NCBI GenBank assembly: GCA_028622995.1
Contig: JAJQJQ010000084.1
Coordinates: 1-64,000 of the forward strand
DNA length: 64,000 bases
Source: Panagrolaimus kolymaensis
Taxonomy: Eukaryota > Nematoda > Chromadorea > Rhabditida > Panagrolaimidae
Direction of reading: 5' to 3'
Each line of letters opens with the position of its first letter. The stretch's first letter is position 1. A model generated the notes under the pieces. It did not search any database, had not been told where the DNA came from, and saw nothing but the letters and a program-made list of their open reading frames with translations. Position numbers and translations under genes: made by a program. This document shows, one piece after another, positions 61,274 to 64,000 of this stretch.

Positions 61274-62983
61274 TTGTTGCATCCTTCATTGGTGAATAAA
61301 ACTTTGAAGCTCTCTGACTTTTTACTAAAAAATAAAAAGCAGTGAAAATATTTATTTTCCTTAATTTTTGGAATTTTTTACACCCGTTTTTTACTATTTG
61401 AAATGCCCTTTACCTCCATTATTAATTTTTTTAAATTTAAAACATTGTTGCATCCTTCAATGAAGAATAAAACTTTGAAGCTCTCCGACTTTTTATAAAT
61501 AAAAGTTGTGAATAAAAATAATTTATTTTCCTTAATTTTTGGAATTTTTTACACCCGTTTTTTACTATTTCAAATGCCCTTTACCTCCCTTATTAATTTT
61601 TTTAAATTTAAAACATTGTTGCATCCTTCATTGGTGAATAAAACTTTGAAGCTCTCCGACTTTTTATAAATAAAAGTTGTGAATAAAAATAATTTATTTT
61701 CCTTAATTTTTGGAATTTTTTACACCCGTTTTTTACTATTTGAAATGCCCTTTACCTCCATTATTAATTTTTTTAAATTTAAAACATTGTTGCATCATTC
61801 ATTGGTGAATAAAACTTTGAAGCTCTCCGACTTTTTATAAATAAAAGTTGTGAATAAAAATAATTTATTTTCCTTAATTTTTGGAATTTTTTACACCCGT
61901 TTTTTACTATTTCAAATGCCCTTTACCTCCATTATTAATTTTTTTAAATTTAAAACATTGTTGCATCCTTCATTGGTGAATAAAACTTTGAAGCTCTCCG
62001 ACTTTTTACTAAAAAATAAAAAGCAGAGAAAATATTTATTTTCCTTAATTTTTGGAATTTTTTACACCCGTTTTTTACTATTTGAAATGCCCTTTACCTC
62101 CATTATTAATTTTTTTAAATTTAAAACATTGTTGCATCCTTCAATGAAGAATAAAACTTTGAAGCTCTCCGACTTTCTATAAATAAAAGTTGTGAATAAA
62201 AATAATTTATTTTCCTTAATTTTTGGAATTTTTTACACCCGTTTTTTACTATTTGAAATGCCCTTTACCTCCATTATTAATTTTTTTAAATTTAAAACAT
62301 TGTTGCATCCTTCATTGGTGAATAAAACTTTGAAGCTCTCTGACTTTTTACTAAAAAATAAAAAGCAGTGAAAATATTTATTTTCCTTAATTTTTGGAAT
62401 TTTTTACACCCGTTTTTTACTATTTCAAATGCCCTTTACCTCCATTATTAATTTTTTTAAATTTAAAACATTGTTGCATCCTTCAATGAAGAATAAAACT
62501 TTGAAGCTCTCCGACTTTTTATAAATAAAAGTTGTGAATAAAAATAATTTATTTTCCTTAATTTTTGGAATTTTTTACACCCGTTTTTTACTATTTGAAA
62601 TGCCCTTTACCTCCATTATTAATTTTTTTAAATTTAAAACATTGTTGCATCCTTCATTGGTGAATAAAACTTTGAAGCTCTCCGACTTTTTATAAATAAA
62701 AGTTGTGAATAAAAATAATTTATTTTCCTTAATTTTTGGAATTTTTTACACCCGTTTTTTACTATTTCAAATGCCCTTTACCCCCATTATTAATTTTTTT
62801 AAATTTAAAACATTGTTGCAACATTCATTGGTGAATAAAACTTTGAAGCTCTCCGACTTTTTATAAATAAAAGTTGTGAATAAAAATAATTTATTTTCCT
62901 TAATTTTTGGAATTTTTTACACCCGTTTTTTACTATTTCAAATGCCCTTTACCTCCATTATTAATTTTTTTAAATTTAAAACA
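61274..62983 (+). repeat. 10-mer HOR copy 1 (1710 bp), with two nested 4-mers
   Basis: Contains the CTCTGAC 4-mer (61,274-61,957), then N-A-G (61,958, an ordinary GCAGAGA cassette), M-B-G with GACTTTCTAT (62,171), and a degenerate CTCTGAC 4-mer (62,300-62,983) with CCCCCATTATT near 62,780 and GCAACATTC near 62,819. The next copy starts at 62,984, exactly 10 x 171 bp on. Confidence 0.9.
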
Positions 62984-64000
62984 TTGTTGCATCCTTCATT
63001 GGTGAATAAAACTTTGAAGCTCTCTGACTTTTTACTAAAAAATAAAAAGCAGTGAAAATATTTATTTTCCTTAATTTTTGGAATTTTTTACACCCGTTTT
63101 TTACTATTTGAAATGCCCTTTACCTCCATTATTAATTTTTTTAAATTTAAAACATTGTTGCATCCTTCAATGAAGAATAAAACTTTGAAGCTCTCCGACT
63201 TTTTATAAATAAAAGTTGTGAATAAAAATAATTTATTTTCCTTAATTTTTGGAATTTTTTACACCCGTTTTTTACTATTTCAAATGCCCTTTACCTCCCT
63301 TATTAATTTTTTTAAATTTAAAACATTGTTGCATCCTTCATTGGTGAATAAAACTTTGAAGCTCTCCGACTTTTTATAAATAAAAGTTGTGAATAAAAAT
63401 AATTTATTTTCCTTAATTTTTGGAATTTTTTACACCCGTTTTTTACTATTTGAAATGCCCTTTACCTCCATTATTAATTTTTTTAAATTTAAAACATTGT
63501 TGCATCATTCATTGGTGAATAAAACTTTGAAGCTCTCCGACTTTTTATAAATAAAAGTTGTGAATAAAAATAATTTATTTTCCTTAATTTTTGGAATTTT
63601 TTACACCCGTTTTTTACTATTTCAAATGCCCTTTACCTCCATTATTAATTTTTTTAAATTTAAAACATTGTTGCATCCTTCATTGGTGAATAAAACTTTG
63701 AAGCTCTCCGACTTTTTACTAAAAAATAAAAAGCAGAGAAAATATTTATTTTCCTTAATTTTTGGAATTTTTTACACCCGTTTTTTACTATTTGAAATGC
63801 CCTTTACCTCCATTATTAATTTTTTTAAATTTAAAACATTGTTGCATCCTTCAATGAAGAATAAAACTTTGAAGCTCTCCGACTTTCTATAAATAAAAGT
63901 TGTGAATAAAAATAATTTATTTTCCTTAATTTTTGGAATTTTTTACACCCGTTTTTTACTATTTGAAATGCCCTTTACCTCCATTATTAATTTTTTTAAA
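62984..64000 (+). repeat. 10-mer HOR copy 2, cut by the window end (six monomers)
   Basis: It matches 61,274-62,290 at an exact offset of 1710 bp, including CTCTGAC (63,021), CCTCCCTTATT (63,293), GCATCATTC (63,503) and GACTTTCTAT (63,881). The window ends inside the sixth monomer (start 63,839), so the array and this HOR continue to the right. Confidence 0.9.

Larger units (their letters stand above)
1..64000 (+). repeat. 171-bp AT-rich satellite DNA array, about 374 head-to-tail monomers
   Basis: Successive TTGTTGCATCC starts are seen at 1, 172, 342, 513, 684 and so on, almost always 171 bp apart, through to the last, incomplete monomer at 63,839. Every monomer is in the same orientation and I found no foreign sequence between any two. 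The backbone (TTGAAGCTCTCCGAC, CTTAATTTTTGGAA, TGCCCTTTACCTCCATTATT, AAATTTAAAACA) is nearly invariant. Spacing departs from 171 only through the 172-bp F type and rare 1-bp indels. Satellite arrays of this size with HORs are characteristic of eukaryotic centromeric or pericentromeric heterochromatin; that location is inferred. The family is not one I recognise. Confidence 0.98.

Noticed and set aside
1..64000. CRISPR array
   Set aside because: Regular direct repeats are present, but monomers are contiguous, with no unique spacers, and are far longer than CRISPR repeats; no cas genes are present.
1..64000. Primate alpha satellite, suggested by the 171-bp length
   Set aside because: Sequence landmarks and composition do not match alpha satellite as I know it, and no CENP-B box is seen. 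Length alone is not evidence of homology.
1..64000. Bacterial replication origin with DnaA-box clusters
   Set aside because: TTATNCACA matches exist only as part of the repeated B cassette. There are no dnaA, dnaN or other replication genes, no unique AT-rich unwinding element, and tens of kilobases of pure satellite are not known in bacterial origins.
1..64000. Transposon, LTR or inverted-repeat element within the array
   Set aside because: Every stretch I followed continued the 171-bp phase, apart from F monomers and 1-bp indels. No insertion, target-site duplication or orientation change was found.
1..64000. tRNA, rRNA or other structured RNA gene
   Set aside because: No sequence departs from the satellite monomer, and the monomer contains no recognisable RNA gene; its palindrome is a short AT dyad.
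1..64000. Autonomous replication consensus (WTTTAYRTTTW)
   Set aside because: Only near matches such as ATTTATTTTCC are seen, with a pyrimidine in place of the required purine; in DNA this AT-rich these are expected by chance.

Overview
The whole 64-kb window is one uninterrupted, head-to-tail tandem array of an AT-rich satellite DNA. The monomer is 171 bp (hand count about 25% GC in the copy at 1-171), and about 374 copies lie in one orientation from the first base to the last. I see no unique sequence, transposon, RNA gene, CRISPR array or credible protein gene on either strand. A long homogeneous satellite with higher-order repeats (HORs) points to a eukaryotic chromosome, most likely centromeric or pericentromeric heterochromatin. 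That location is an inference. I do not recognise the satellite family and cannot name the species. The 171-bp length equals that of primate alpha satellite, but the sequence does not resemble it.

Monomers are mosaics of a few dimorphic segments on an otherwise nearly invariant backbone. Segment 1 follows the TTGTTGCATCC start: N (CATTGGTGAAT), t (CATTGGTTAAT), f (CATTTGTGAAT), F (an extra T plus CAATGAAGAAT, 172 bp), M (as F without the extra T) and K (GGTGAAGTAAAC plus CCTAC). Segment 2 is a ~25-bp cassette: A (AAAAAGCAGAGA; sub-forms A' with GCAAAAAAA, A'' with GCAGTGA, P with TTTTTACAAAAAA) or B (TATAAATAAAAGTTGTGAAT; B' with GTGTAT). Segment 3 holds the CCCGTTTTTTAC stretch and CAAATG or GAAATG. 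A and B have the same length but differ at about 14 of 30 positions. B carries an in-frame TAA and A does not. Because 171 = 3 x 57, runs of A monomers give long spurious reading frames, up to 1127 codons.

Layout: 1-15,228 is a mosaic with nested duplications, including a ~3.4-kb block present twice (7188-10,609 and 11,978-15,228). 15,229-23,449 is dominated by B monomers with N and F alternating and contains a 7-mer HOR. 23,450-29,265 carries dimer and 6-mer HORs rich in A, P, K and B'. 29,266-39,216 contains two interleaved long-range duplications (offsets 4278 and 5476 bp). 39,217-45,184 is mixed, with a trimer HOR. 45,185-48,433 is a run of 19 A monomers with trimer-in-11-mer structure. 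47,921-51,176 is a 1885-bp 11-mer copied 1.7 times. From about 51.6 kb the array changes subfamily: GAAATG and the A'' cassette become common, and 4-, 8- and 10-mer HORs follow to the right edge. Both edges fall inside the array, so it continues beyond the window.

There are no genes to work together here. The biological content is the repeat architecture, which records unequal exchange and segmental amplification. Monomer-resolved motifs (the A/B cassette, a 14-bp palindrome, a TTATNCACA match in B monomers) could be protein-binding or structural elements, but nothing in the sequence demonstrates this. Variant classes and coordinates were read by eye and were not computed.
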